NCBI GenBank assembly: GCA_030618925.1
Contig: JAUXCK010000096.1
Span: forward strand, 1 to 8,620
Reading direction: 5' to 3'
DNA length: 8,620 bases
Source of the DNA: Desulfobacteraceae bacterium
GTDB lineage: Bacteria > Desulfobacterota > Desulfobacteria > Desulfobacterales > SURF-7
Every line of letters begins with the position of its first letter. Position 1 is the first letter of the stretch. A program made the position numbers and the translations under genes. The notes beneath the pieces were generated by a model. That model had not been told where the DNA came from and ran no database searches. It worked only from the letters and a program-made list of their open reading frames with translations. Shown piece after piece: positions 1 to 5,734 of the stretch.

Positions 1-23
1 AGCGGTCTTAGGAAGACAAATCC

Positions 24-1052
24 TTGATGCAACTCCTTGGCTCACAGAACGACATGGCTACGATCCGACTTGCCAAACAGGCTGCGGTACTGGCGGGTCT
101 GCCATGGGAAGCTGAATGTATTACAATCAACAAGGTTTGCGGATCTGCTTTAAAATCAGTCATGCTTGCTGCCCAGGCAATATTATTGGGTGATGCCGAT
201 ATCATTGTGGCCGGCGGCATGGAAAACATGAGTCTTGCACCCTATTATCTGGAAAAAGCGAGATTTGGCTATCGCATGGGCCCGGGGAAACTTCAGGACC
301 ACATGGTCCATGACGGCCTCTGGGATAGCGTGAATGATTTTCATATGGGGATCTCAAATGAACTCTGTTCAGAAAAATACAATGTGAGTCGTGAAGATCA
401 GGATCATTATGCTGCCGAGTCCTATCGCCGGGCCATGGGTGCCATAAACACAGGAAGATTCTCAGATGAAATTATTCCGGTTGAAATCCCCCGGAGAAAA
501 GGGGACCCTGTTCTCTTCTCCCTGGATGAATGTCCTAAAGAGACACCCTATGAAACCCTTTCCAAGATGAAAGGGGCATTTCAAAAAGAGGGTGTCGGAA
601 CAGCCGGCAATGCCTCCATCATCAGCGACGGTGCTGCGGCTGTTGTCGTCATGTCAAAAGAAAAGGCCGTTGAACTGGGATGCACCATTCTGGCCACAAT
701 CGGTGCACAGGCCTCCTATGGCATTGATATGAAATATGTTCTTGTGGCACCTATCTGGGCTATCCCCAAGTGTCTTGCCAAGGAAGGGCTTTCCAGGGAA
801 GATATAGATCTTTTTGAAATCAATGAAGCATTCAGCGGTTCGACAGTCGCAGTGCTGAAAGAACTCGCGCTCGATCCTGGAAAAGTCAATGTAAACGGCG
901 GCAGTGTTGCTTTAGGGCACCCTATCGGTGCCAGTGGATGCCGAGTACTGGTCACCCTTATCCATGAGATGATCAAACAGGACAAGAAAACAGGCCTGGC
1001 CTCCTTATGCCTTGGGGGGGGTGAAGCCGTTTCCATGATCATTAAAAGGTGA
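24..1052 (+). CDS. Thiolase (acetyl-CoA acetyltransferase family), N-terminal part missing or frameshifted
   Basis: Thiolases condense two acyl-CoA molecules or cleave a 3-ketoacyl-CoA in the cytoplasm. The catalytic set is intact: the nucleophilic Cys in NKVCGS (residue 39), NEAF (267-270), the His in LGHPIGASG (299) and the C-terminal Cys in CLGGGEA (329). The open frame gives 342 residues against about 390 in the family, and the nucleophile sits near residue 39 instead of near 90, so about 50 N-terminal residues are absent. A TAG at 9-11 closes this frame. However, positions 1-24 in another frame read SGLRKTNP, which fits the family just before this point (see findings). The start at TTG 24 or ATG 27 has an AGGAAG (10-15) in front, so a real short start cannot be excluded. 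The substrate cannot be told: acetoacetyl-CoA or a longer 3-ketoacyl-CoA. It converges on the next gene with an 18-bp gap and no visible terminator. Confidence 0.85.
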   Translation: MMQLLGSQNDMATIRLAKQAAVLAGLPWEAECITINKVCGSALKSVMLAAQAILLGDADIIVAGGMENMSLAPYYLEKARFGYRMGPGKLQDHMVHDGLWDSVNDFHMGISNELCSEKYNVSREDQDHYAAESYRRAMGAINTGRFSDEIIPVEIPRRKGDPVLFSLDECPKETPYETLSKMKGAFQKEGVGTAGNASIISDGAAAVVVMSKEKAVELGCTILATIGAQASYGIDMKYVLVAPIWAIPKCLAKEGLSREDIDLFEINEAFSGSTVAVLKELALDPGKVNVNGGSVALGHPIGASGCRVLVTLIHEMIKQDKKTGLASLCLGGGEAVSMIIKR

Positions 1053-1070
1053 TGGCGGGTCACGGGTATT

Positions 1071-2198
1071 TTAAGGACGGTCTAATTCCATAAAACGAAT
1101 CATCTTGACCACCTCATCCCTTGTCACACTGCGGCCGGCTTCAACACTTTTTGCCTTAATTCCATTTACGATGTCGGCCAACAGGTCTTCCCTGTATTGA
1201 ATTTGATTTGCAGCCAGGTATTTTTTGACAAGGTGCTTTCCGCAAAGCACATTAAGATACCATTTCTCCCCTGACCCCGGTCCATAGGCTGTCTTTCCGT
1301 GTGTTCCGGCAACGTGGGTGTTGATGGACTCACCAAAAAAAGGCGTCTCATAATTCAATATAGGACTACCTGTTTTTTCAAAACACAGTCTGTTCACAAA
1401 TTCATAATACCGTCTAAACCCATCTGTGTCCTCAACCCTTAATTTCAAATCATATCCCTGGTCCTTTAACAACTTTCCCACCAGAAATATGTCACCCAGT
1501 CCGTTTCTCTCTCCCATACCAAGTGCAGTGGCCTCAATCACTGTCGCTCCGGCCACCGCGCCCATCACCGTGTTTGCAGATGCCATTCCCATATCATTAT
1601 GACAATGGACGCCGATACGTGTGCCACTCTGTTTTGCCAGAGTTGCAATGTCCTGGACTCTTTTATAAAAAATGTTGGGGCTCATGATACCGGATGTGTC
1701 AGGCAGGGTAAGGGTGTCGACCCTGATATCGTTTATCAATATTCCGGCAACCCTATTCAAAAGAGATGGATCGATTTTCCCTATATCGAGGACACTGAGG
1801 CGGATGCAGGCGGTTTTTACCCTGTCCCGGACATATTGCACCACCTCATTAACCCCCCCGAAAGTCGTTTTCAGATATTTTCGATTGGGCAGGGCCATAT
1901 GCAGGTGAATATCGGTGATCCCTGCGCCTATCATCTGGTCAACATCTTCGAGCAGGACCCGGCCAAGACCAGCGACTTTGATTTTGTATCCCTTGCCGGC
2001 GGCATCAGCGTTCAGCAGTTCAAGAATATCGCGCTCACTCTTAAAGGCGGACGGATAGGCAACCTGAGAAATGTCGACACCCAGCGCTTCCTGAAACTCA
2101 AGGATCCTTTTGCGTTCATCAACCGAAAACATCAACCCGCGATATTGCATTCCTTCCCGAATGGTCTGATCCACCACGATAATATCCGATGCACCCAT
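1071..2198 (-). CDS. Homocitrate/2-isopropylmalate synthase-like protein (DRE-TIM metallolyase superfamily)
   Basis: This is a 375-residue TIM-barrel enzyme of the family that condenses acetyl-CoA (or another acyl-CoA) with a 2-oxo acid, or runs the reverse lysis. Visible signatures are the N-terminal catalytic strand DQTIREGMQ (10-18), the metal-binding HCHND (198-202) followed by MGMASANT, GMGERNG (227-233), and a C-terminal stretch with ESINTHVAGTH (290-300) that resembles the post-barrel His region of homocitrate and isopropylmalate synthases. The usual signature is DTTLRDGEQ. The Arg is kept, but the next Asp is Glu and the following Glu is Met. The length matches homocitrate synthase (NifV-like), and there is no LeuA-type C-terminal regulatory domain. 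Candidate roles are homocitrate, isopropylmalate, citramalate or Re-citrate synthase, or an HMG-CoA-lyase-like reaction; the sequence alone does not decide. The ATG at 2198 has GGAGG 12 nt upstream and an in-frame TGA just before, which fixes the start. It stands alone on its strand. Confidence 0.8.
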   Translation of the reverse strand: MGASDIIVVDQTIREGMQYRGLMFSVDERKRILEFQEALGVDISQVAYPSAFKSERDILELLNADAAGKGYKIKVAGLGRVLLEDVDQMIGAGITDIHLHMALPNRKYLKTTFGGVNEVVQYVRDRVKTACIRLSVLDIGKIDPSLLNRVAGILINDIRVDTLTLPDTSGIMSPNIFYKRVQDIATLAKQSGTRIGVHCHNDMGMASANTVMGAVAGATVIEATALGMGERNGLGDIFLVGKLLKDQGYDLKLRVEDTDGFRRYYEFVNRLCFEKTGSPILNYETPFFGESINTHVAGTHGKTAYGPGSGEKWYLNVLCGKHLVKKYLAANQIQYREDLLADIVNGIKAKSVEAGRSVTRDEVVKMIRFMELDRP

Positions 2199-2210
2199 TG
2201 TCTTTTTAAT

Positions 2211-2215
2211 CCTCC
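2211..2215 (-). promoter_or_regulatory. Ribosome binding site of the DRE-TIM gene
   Basis: GGAGG on the minus strand lies 12 nt before the ATG at 2198. The spacing is longer than usual, but there is no in-frame alternative start upstream because a TGA lies 21-24 nt before the ATG. Confidence 0.5.
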
Positions 2216-2316
2216 ATCACCCGGGCAATCTGATATCAGAACCACATTACCCCTCTGCCATAAATTCAAAGCCTGTCCAAACCGATCCTGTTGTTCCTAT
2301 CATTTTTTATATTATC

Positions 2317-2345
2317 TTTACAAATTGAATATTTCGGGGTATACT
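2317..2345 (+). promoter_or_regulatory. Sigma-70-type promoter of the sigma-54 activator gene
   Basis: TTTACA (2317-2322) and TATACT (2340-2345) are separated by exactly 17 nt, each one base off the consensus. Transcription would start near 2352, giving a leader of about 60 nt before the ATG at 2413. The rest of the divergent spacer (2199-2412) is AT-rich. I found no convincing sigma-54 (-24/-12) promoter in it and no clear promoter for the leftward gene. Confidence 0.55.
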
Positions 2346-2412
2346 TAAAATTACTCAACATTCCCCTTTTTTTACAAATCTATCCCCTCATAACCATAAT
2401 TGATGAACACAG

Positions 2413-3447
2413 ATGATGAATACCAATTCTACAATGCAGTTTTCACGTCAAGGCGCACTAAAGATTGCGTCTGCAGAGAGTTTTGGCGCCCAGGCCGGCA
2501 TTATTACAAATTCACCCGCCATGCACGCCATTTTCCAATATATTGAATCTATTGCCCCCACAAGTCAGCCGGTTCTGATTACAGGAGAGACCGGGGTGGG
2601 CAAGGAACTGATTGCAAGATCAATTCACAGGATAAGTCAGGTAAAAGGGCCTTTGGTGACTGTTAATGCAGCCGGCCTTGATGACACCGTGTTTTCCGAT
2701 ACATTGTTCGGCCACTCCAAAGGCGCATTTACCGGTGCGGACCGCATTCGCAGCGGGTTAATCGAAAAAGCAAACTGGGGCACCCTGGTTCTGGATGAGA
2801 TAGGAGACCTGAGCCATGCCTCACAGGTAAAATTATTACGGCTGATTCAGGAAGGAGAGTACCTGCCCCTGGGCCAGGATGACCCGAAGTATTCCAACGC
2901 CCGAATATTGGCAGCCACCAACATGGACCTGTGGACGCTTCAACGCTCCGGAAGATTCCGGGAAGATCTCAATTTCCGGCTGCGGACCCACCACATTCAT
3001 ATTCCGCCGCTAAGGGACCGGATTCAAGATCTTCCGCTGTTGCTGAATCATTTTTTTAAAAAAGCGGCTGAAACACTTAACAAAAAAATCCCGACACCGC
3101 CAAAGGAACTGGTCACCCTATTGTCAACCTACTCTTTCCCTGGCAATATCAGGGAATTGCAATCACTGGTGTTTGATGCCGTGAGCCGGCATACAAGCAG
3201 GATTCTCTCCCTCGACTCTTTTAAAGCCCATATTGAGACGGAGCGGAGAATTAAAAAAGAAACCGCCGGTAATGGTTTGGATGAGACAGAACTGGTATCT
3301 TTCCCTGATGAACTTCCCACCATAAAAGAGGCCATCACGCTCCTTGTGGATGAAGCCTTGAAACGTGCGGACGGCAATCAGACAATTGCGGCAAAAATGC
3401 TCGGCATCTCACGTCAGGCACTGGGAAAAAGGCTGAAAACAAGATAA
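2413..3447 (+). CDS. Sigma-54-dependent transcriptional activator without a sensory domain
   Basis: A 344-residue bacterial enhancer-binding protein that would use ATP to open promoters held by RNA polymerase with sigma-54. The AAA+ domain spans about 30-265: Walker A GETGVGKE (58-65), the sigma-54 contact loop GAFTGA (104-109), Walker B LVLDEIGDL (125-133), the Arg-finger region GRFREDLNFRL (180-190), PLRDR (199-203) and the sensor II stretch FPGNIREL (242-249). The C-terminus (322-341, NQTIAAKMLGISRQALGKRL) is a Fis-type DNA-binding helix-turn-helix. Only about 30 residues precede the ATPase domain, so there is no receiver, GAF or PAS domain. That layout recalls PspF, whose activity is controlled by a separate protein. 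Two adjacent ATG codons (2413, 2416) are possible starts, neither with a clear Shine-Dalgarno. It converges on pheA with a 38-bp gap. Its targets are unknown; I saw no -24/-12 promoter beside it. Confidence 0.9.
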   Translation: MMNTNSTMQFSRQGALKIASAESFGAQAGIITNSPAMHAIFQYIESIAPTSQPVLITGETGVGKELIARSIHRISQVKGPLVTVNAAGLDDTVFSDTLFGHSKGAFTGADRIRSGLIEKANWGTLVLDEIGDLSHASQVKLLRLIQEGEYLPLGQDDPKYSNARILAATNMDLWTLQRSGRFREDLNFRLRTHHIHIPPLRDRIQDLPLLLNHFFKKAAETLNKKIPTPPKELVTLLSTYSFPGNIRELQSLVFDAVSRHTSRILSLDSFKAHIETERRIKKETAGNGLDETELVSFPDELPTIKEAITLLVDEALKRADGNQTIAAKMLGISRQALGKRLKTR

Positions 3448-3485
3448 CCAAATGAGAAATTGACTTTTCCCGGGTTCATTCAGCG

Positions 3486-4610
3486 TTATATTTTTTTCAG
3501 ATATAGCCCCTTGGGATAGCTTCCCAGGATGCGCAGACTGTCACAACGACTGGACATCTCTTTTTTCAACTCTCCATACCGGTCTCCCGAAAGGCCACCC
3601 TCCAAATCCGCAAAAAAAACATACTTCCATTTTTCTGATCGAAACGGCCTTGACTCGAGCTTTGTCATATTGATTCCGCTGGAGGCCAGGAGCGTCAACA
3701 CACCGGCCAGCGCCCCTGGTTTGTCCGGAAGCGTAAAGAGAATTGATGTCTTATCCTGATGCCCCCCATCCGGGAGGGTGGTGGCGATAATGACGAACCG
3801 GGTCCAGTTATCCGGCAAATCCTCGATCTGAGATCTTAACACATTCAGCCCCAGCATATCTCCCAATTTTTCATGCCCGATGGCAGCACATGCCTTTTCT
3901 TCCCTGGCCTTTCTGGCTGCAGACGCAGTGCTCTCTGCGGGGACAATCTTTGCGTCAGGCAGATGGCTCCTCAGCCAGCCTGCGCACTGCTCGAGGGCCT
4001 GGAAATGAGAATAAACCGTTTGAACCGACGCAAGAAACTTTTCCGTGCTCAAAAGAGAATGGCTGATCTCACAGAACACCTCCGCCTGGATAAAGAGGTC
4101 ATATTCCAGAAACAGATCAAGACTTTGACCCACACTCCCCTGGAGAGAATTCTCTATAGGAATGATACCGAGTTCTGCATCCTGGCCGGCAACAGATTGA
4201 AACACATCCTTCAGAATACGGCATGGCTGGAAATCAGCGCTGTGCCCTAAATACTCTATGCCGGCAAAAAAAGAGAAGGTCCCCTCTGGCCCCAGATAAA
4301 CAACCTTCTGGGGCTGCTGGAGCTGCCGGGATGACGATAATATCTCCCTGTATATACTCCGCAGGTGATCCTCCGGCAAAGCCCCGGAATTTTCCAGAAA
4401 CAGCCGTTTCAACACCTCCTTCTCCCTGAAAGGCTTGAACACGCTCTCCCTGGACGCTGCTTTAATCCCTCCAACCGCTTTGCATAGCTCGGCTCTCTGA
4501 TTTAGAAACCCGATGATCTTTGTGTCAATTTGATCGATCTCCGCCCGTATGGACATCAGGCGGTTCTGGATCGAATCGTGTCCTGGTCCATCATCCCTTA
4601 ATTTGCTCAT
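3486..4610 (-). CDS. pheA: Bifunctional chorismate mutase / prephenate dehydratase (P-protein)
   Basis: It converts chorismate to prephenate and then to phenylpyruvate, the precursor of phenylalanine, in the cytoplasm. Three domains follow in order over 374 residues. An AroQ-type chorismate mutase (about 18-97) has the helix IRAEIDQIDTKIIGFLNQRA. The prephenate dehydratase (about 102-280) shows YLGPEGTFS (105-113), PIENSLQGSV (151-160) and the catalytic TRF (270-272). A C-terminal ACT domain (about 288-365) carries GALAGVL (299-305) and ESRP (319-322), the motifs linked to phenylalanine binding and feedback inhibition. The length is normal for a P-protein. The start ATG overlaps the stop of the upstream ADTH synthase as ATGA, with only a weak GGTGG in front, so translation is probably coupled. 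It is the second gene of the operon and should be governed by the upstream leader. Confidence 0.95.
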   Translation of the reverse strand: MSKLRDDGPGHDSIQNRLMSIRAEIDQIDTKIIGFLNQRAELCKAVGGIKAASRESVFKPFREKEVLKRLFLENSGALPEDHLRSIYREILSSSRQLQQPQKVVYLGPEGTFSFFAGIEYLGHSADFQPCRILKDVFQSVAGQDAELGIIPIENSLQGSVGQSLDLFLEYDLFIQAEVFCEISHSLLSTEKFLASVQTVYSHFQALEQCAGWLRSHLPDAKIVPAESTASAARKAREEKACAAIGHEKLGDMLGLNVLRSQIEDLPDNWTRFVIIATTLPDGGHQDKTSILFTLPDKPGALAGVLTLLASSGINMTKLESRPFRSEKWKYVFFADLEGGLSGDRYGELKKEMSSRCDSLRILGSYPKGLYLKKI

Positions 4611-5413
4611 GCCACCGACCCTTCCAATATGCTCATTGCCTCTTCCACCATCAAGTCCTCATGCACAATACCATGCAGGGCCTTTACCAAGCGACTGGGG
4701 TGCTGAGCCTGAAAGATATTTCTGCCCACCGAAAGGCCGGCACCTCCGGCCTGTATTGAATCGTAGACCATCTGAAGGATATCTCTCTCATTTTCCATTT
4801 TCGGCCCCCCGGCAATGACCACCGGAATTTCGCATCCCTCCACCACATGGATAAAAGATTCCGGATCTCCGGTATATGGCACCTTGACCACATCGGCCCC
4901 CAGTTCTTCACCAAGACGCGCACAATGCTTTACCACATTTGGATCATATTCATTCTCGATTTTAGGCCCCCTGGCATACACCATCGCCAGCACCGGCATT
5001 CCCCAGTTATTGGCACTTGTAGAAATCCGCCCCAGTTCTCCAAGCATTTTGCTTTCAGTTTCATCACCTATATTAATATGAACAGAAACAGCGTCCGCTC
5101 CAAGTCGGATTGCATCTTCCACATCACCGACAAGTGTCTTGGCATTTGGAAAGGGCGACAAATCTGTACTGGCGGAAAGATGAATGATCAACCCGACATC
5201 CCGGCCGGCACCCCGGTGTGATCTGCGGGGCAGTCCTTTGTGCATCAGCACTGCATTGGCACCGCCATCGGCCACCTTGTTCACCGTGTCACGAAGGTCA
5301 ACGATTCCAAAAATAGGTCCAACGCTGACACCATGATCCAGCGGCACGATAATCGTTCTTCCGCTAACGCGATTAAAAATTCTTTCCAGTCGAACACTTT
5401 TCCCAAGGTGCAT
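4607..5413 (-). CDS. 2-amino-3,7-dideoxy-D-threo-hept-6-ulosonate (ADTH) synthase, class I aldolase
   Basis: This enzyme makes the precursor that replaces DAHP in the archaeal-type route to 3-dehydroquinate, from L-aspartate semialdehyde and a 6-deoxy-ketohexose phosphate. From memory, the protein resembles Methanocaldococcus MJ0400 along its whole length. In both, RLERIFNR is followed by a PxDHGV motif, a GGANAVLxHKG segment and GRNIFQ. Catalytic residues expected from MJ0400 are present: Asp26 in PLDHGV, Tyr146 in MVYARG and the Schiff-base Lys177 in DVVKVPYTGD. The 268 residues fit the family (about 270). The frame is open upstream to 5449, but the ATG at 5413 is preferred because AGGAGG lies 4 nt before it and the family homology begins there. 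It is often annotated as class I fructose-bisphosphate aldolase or DeoC/LacD-like; adjacency to pheA favours the aromatic role. A DHQ synthase II gene, a common partner, is not next to it. Confidence 0.9.
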   Translation of the reverse strand: MHLGKSVRLERIFNRVSGRTIIVPLDHGVSVGPIFGIVDLRDTVNKVADGGANAVLMHKGLPRRSHRGAGRDVGLIIHLSASTDLSPFPNAKTLVGDVEDAIRLGADAVSVHINIGDETESKMLGELGRISTSANNWGMPVLAMVYARGPKIENEYDPNVVKHCARLGEELGADVVKVPYTGDPESFIHVVEGCEIPVVIAGGPKMENERDILQMVYDSIQAGGAGLSVGRNIFQAQHPSRLVKALHGIVHEDLMVEEAMSILEGSVA

Positions 5414-5417
5414 AATC

Positions 5418-5423
5418 CCTCCT
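5418..5423 (-). promoter_or_regulatory. Ribosome binding site that sets the ADTH synthase start
   Basis: AGGAGG on the minus strand is followed by GATT and then the ATG at 5413. It decides between this start and the longer open frame beginning at 5449, whose extra 12 residues would include this site. Confidence 0.7.
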
Positions 5424-5488
5424 TTGTTCTGTCCGGGACGCCAGATCACCTGCCGACAATTTTGCCGGACGGCGTTGGCTGTTAAAAT

Positions 5489-5525
5489 AAAAAAAGGGTC
5501 GCCGGCTTTTACCTGCGACCCTTTT
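5489..5525 (-). terminator. Intrinsic terminator in the leader of the aromatic operon (attenuator)
   Basis: Read on the minus strand, AAAAGGGTCGC (5525-5515) and GCGACCCTTTT (5502-5492) form a perfect 11-bp stem with a 12-nt loop. The GC core is followed by seven T residues (5495-5489) and then ATTTT. It lies 23 nt after the stop of the aromatic leader peptide and about 75 nt before the ADTH synthase start, so it sits inside the transcribed leader, not at a gene end. The left arm is also the partner of an antiterminator segment at 5564-5572. On the + strand the stem ends in only four T residues, and no upstream + strand gene needs it. Confidence 0.85.
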
Positions 5526-5596
5526 GAATAGATTTAGTTTTTATCGGTCAATCCACCCAACCCGGGCCGCAGCTTCTGATTGAAAAGCCAAAGCCC
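5513..5596 (-). promoter_or_regulatory. Antiterminator / anti-antiterminator segments of the attenuator
   Basis: Three segments were paired by hand on the minus strand. Segment 1 is GGGCTTTGGCTT (5596-5585), inside the Phe codons of the leader peptide. Segment 2 is AAGCTGCGGCCC (5575-5564). Segment 3 is GGGTCGCAG (5521-5513), which includes the GC core of the terminator's left arm. Segments 1 and 2 pair over 11 of 12 positions (three G-U, one U-C mismatch) with a 9-nt loop. The part of segment 2 at 5572-5564 (CTGCGGCCC) pairs with segment 3 over 9 of 9 positions (one G-U). Pairing 2:3 excludes the 3:4 terminator and pairing 1:2 allows it. A ribosome stalled on the Phe codons at 5604-5584 would cover segment 1 and favour read-through. 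Confidence 0.7.
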
Positions 5597-5643
5597 TTAC
5601 AAAAATAGATGTAAAAATTATTATCGTTACGGTTTATTATCAT
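5548..5643 (-). CDS. Aromatic-rich leader peptide (31 aa) of the ADTH synthase-pheA operon
   Basis: A short open frame, ATG at 5643 to TGA at 5548, encodes 31 residues of which seven are aromatic: Phe10, Tyr11, Tyr13, Phe14, Phe18, Phe20 and Trp29. The core reads FYIYFCKGFGF. It stands directly upstream of an aromatic biosynthesis operon and its frame runs through the segments that choose between terminator and antiterminator, so the likely role is to sense charged tRNA-Phe and perhaps tRNA-Tyr, not to make a working protein. Trp29 lies beyond segment 2, so a ribosome stalled there would cover segment 2 and should not promote read-through. No strong Shine-Dalgarno is visible, only GTGA 7-8 nt before the ATG. 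An overlapping start 8 nt upstream gives a 7-residue frame without this pattern. Confidence 0.72.
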   Translation of the reverse strand: MIINRNDNNFYIYFCKGFGFSIRSCGPGWVD

Positions 5644-5673
5644 ACTGCATTCACTAACAGATGTTTTTTTATT

Positions 5674-5679
5674 TGTCAA
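5674..5679 (-). promoter_or_regulatory. Candidate -35 element for the aromatic operon
   Basis: A perfect TTGACA lies on the minus strand 30 nt before the leader peptide ATG. No good -10 follows at 16-18 nt (TAGTGA at 17 nt is poor). If used, the transcript would begin at about the leader ATG, making the peptide mRNA almost leaderless. The TTGATA/TATCAA pair at 5697-5724 is the competing promoter. Confidence 0.3.
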
Positions 5680-5696
5680 GAGAAGGCCGCCCTTGG

Positions 5697-5724
5697 TTGA
5701 TATTCATCTTGCACACCATATCAA
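5697..5724. promoter_or_regulatory. Inverted repeat that reads as a -35/-10 pair on both strands
   Basis: TTGATAT (5697-5703) and ATATCAA (5718-5724) are a 7-bp dyad separated by 14 nt. Because of the symmetry, each strand shows TTGATA, 16 nt, TATCAA, a moderate sigma-70 match. On the minus strand transcription would start near 5690, about 47 nt before the leader peptide. On the + strand it would start near 5731, just before the small gene. It could instead be an operator for a dimeric regulator, or chance. Confidence 0.35.
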
Positions 5725-5734
5725 TCTGTGATAG

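Noticed and set aside
1599..2348. A 249-codon + strand open frame
   Set aside because: It lies almost wholly antisense to the DRE-TIM gene, which has clear family motifs; the translation shows no recognisable domain and no good start. A shadow frame.
3448..3485. Terminator between the convergent activator and pheA
   Set aside because: CCCGGG is a short palindrome without a stable stem plus T-run on either strand; not supported.
5414..5449. Longer N-terminus for ADTH synthase beginning at 5449
   Set aside because: The extra 12 residues encode the AGGAGG site, and family homology begins at the ATG at 5413.
5548..5643. T-box riboswitch as an explanation for the leader
   Set aside because: I see no T-box consensus (UGGNACCGCG-like) or specifier-loop layout, whereas the aromatic codons and 1:2, 2:3, 3:4 pairings fit ribosome-mediated attenuation.
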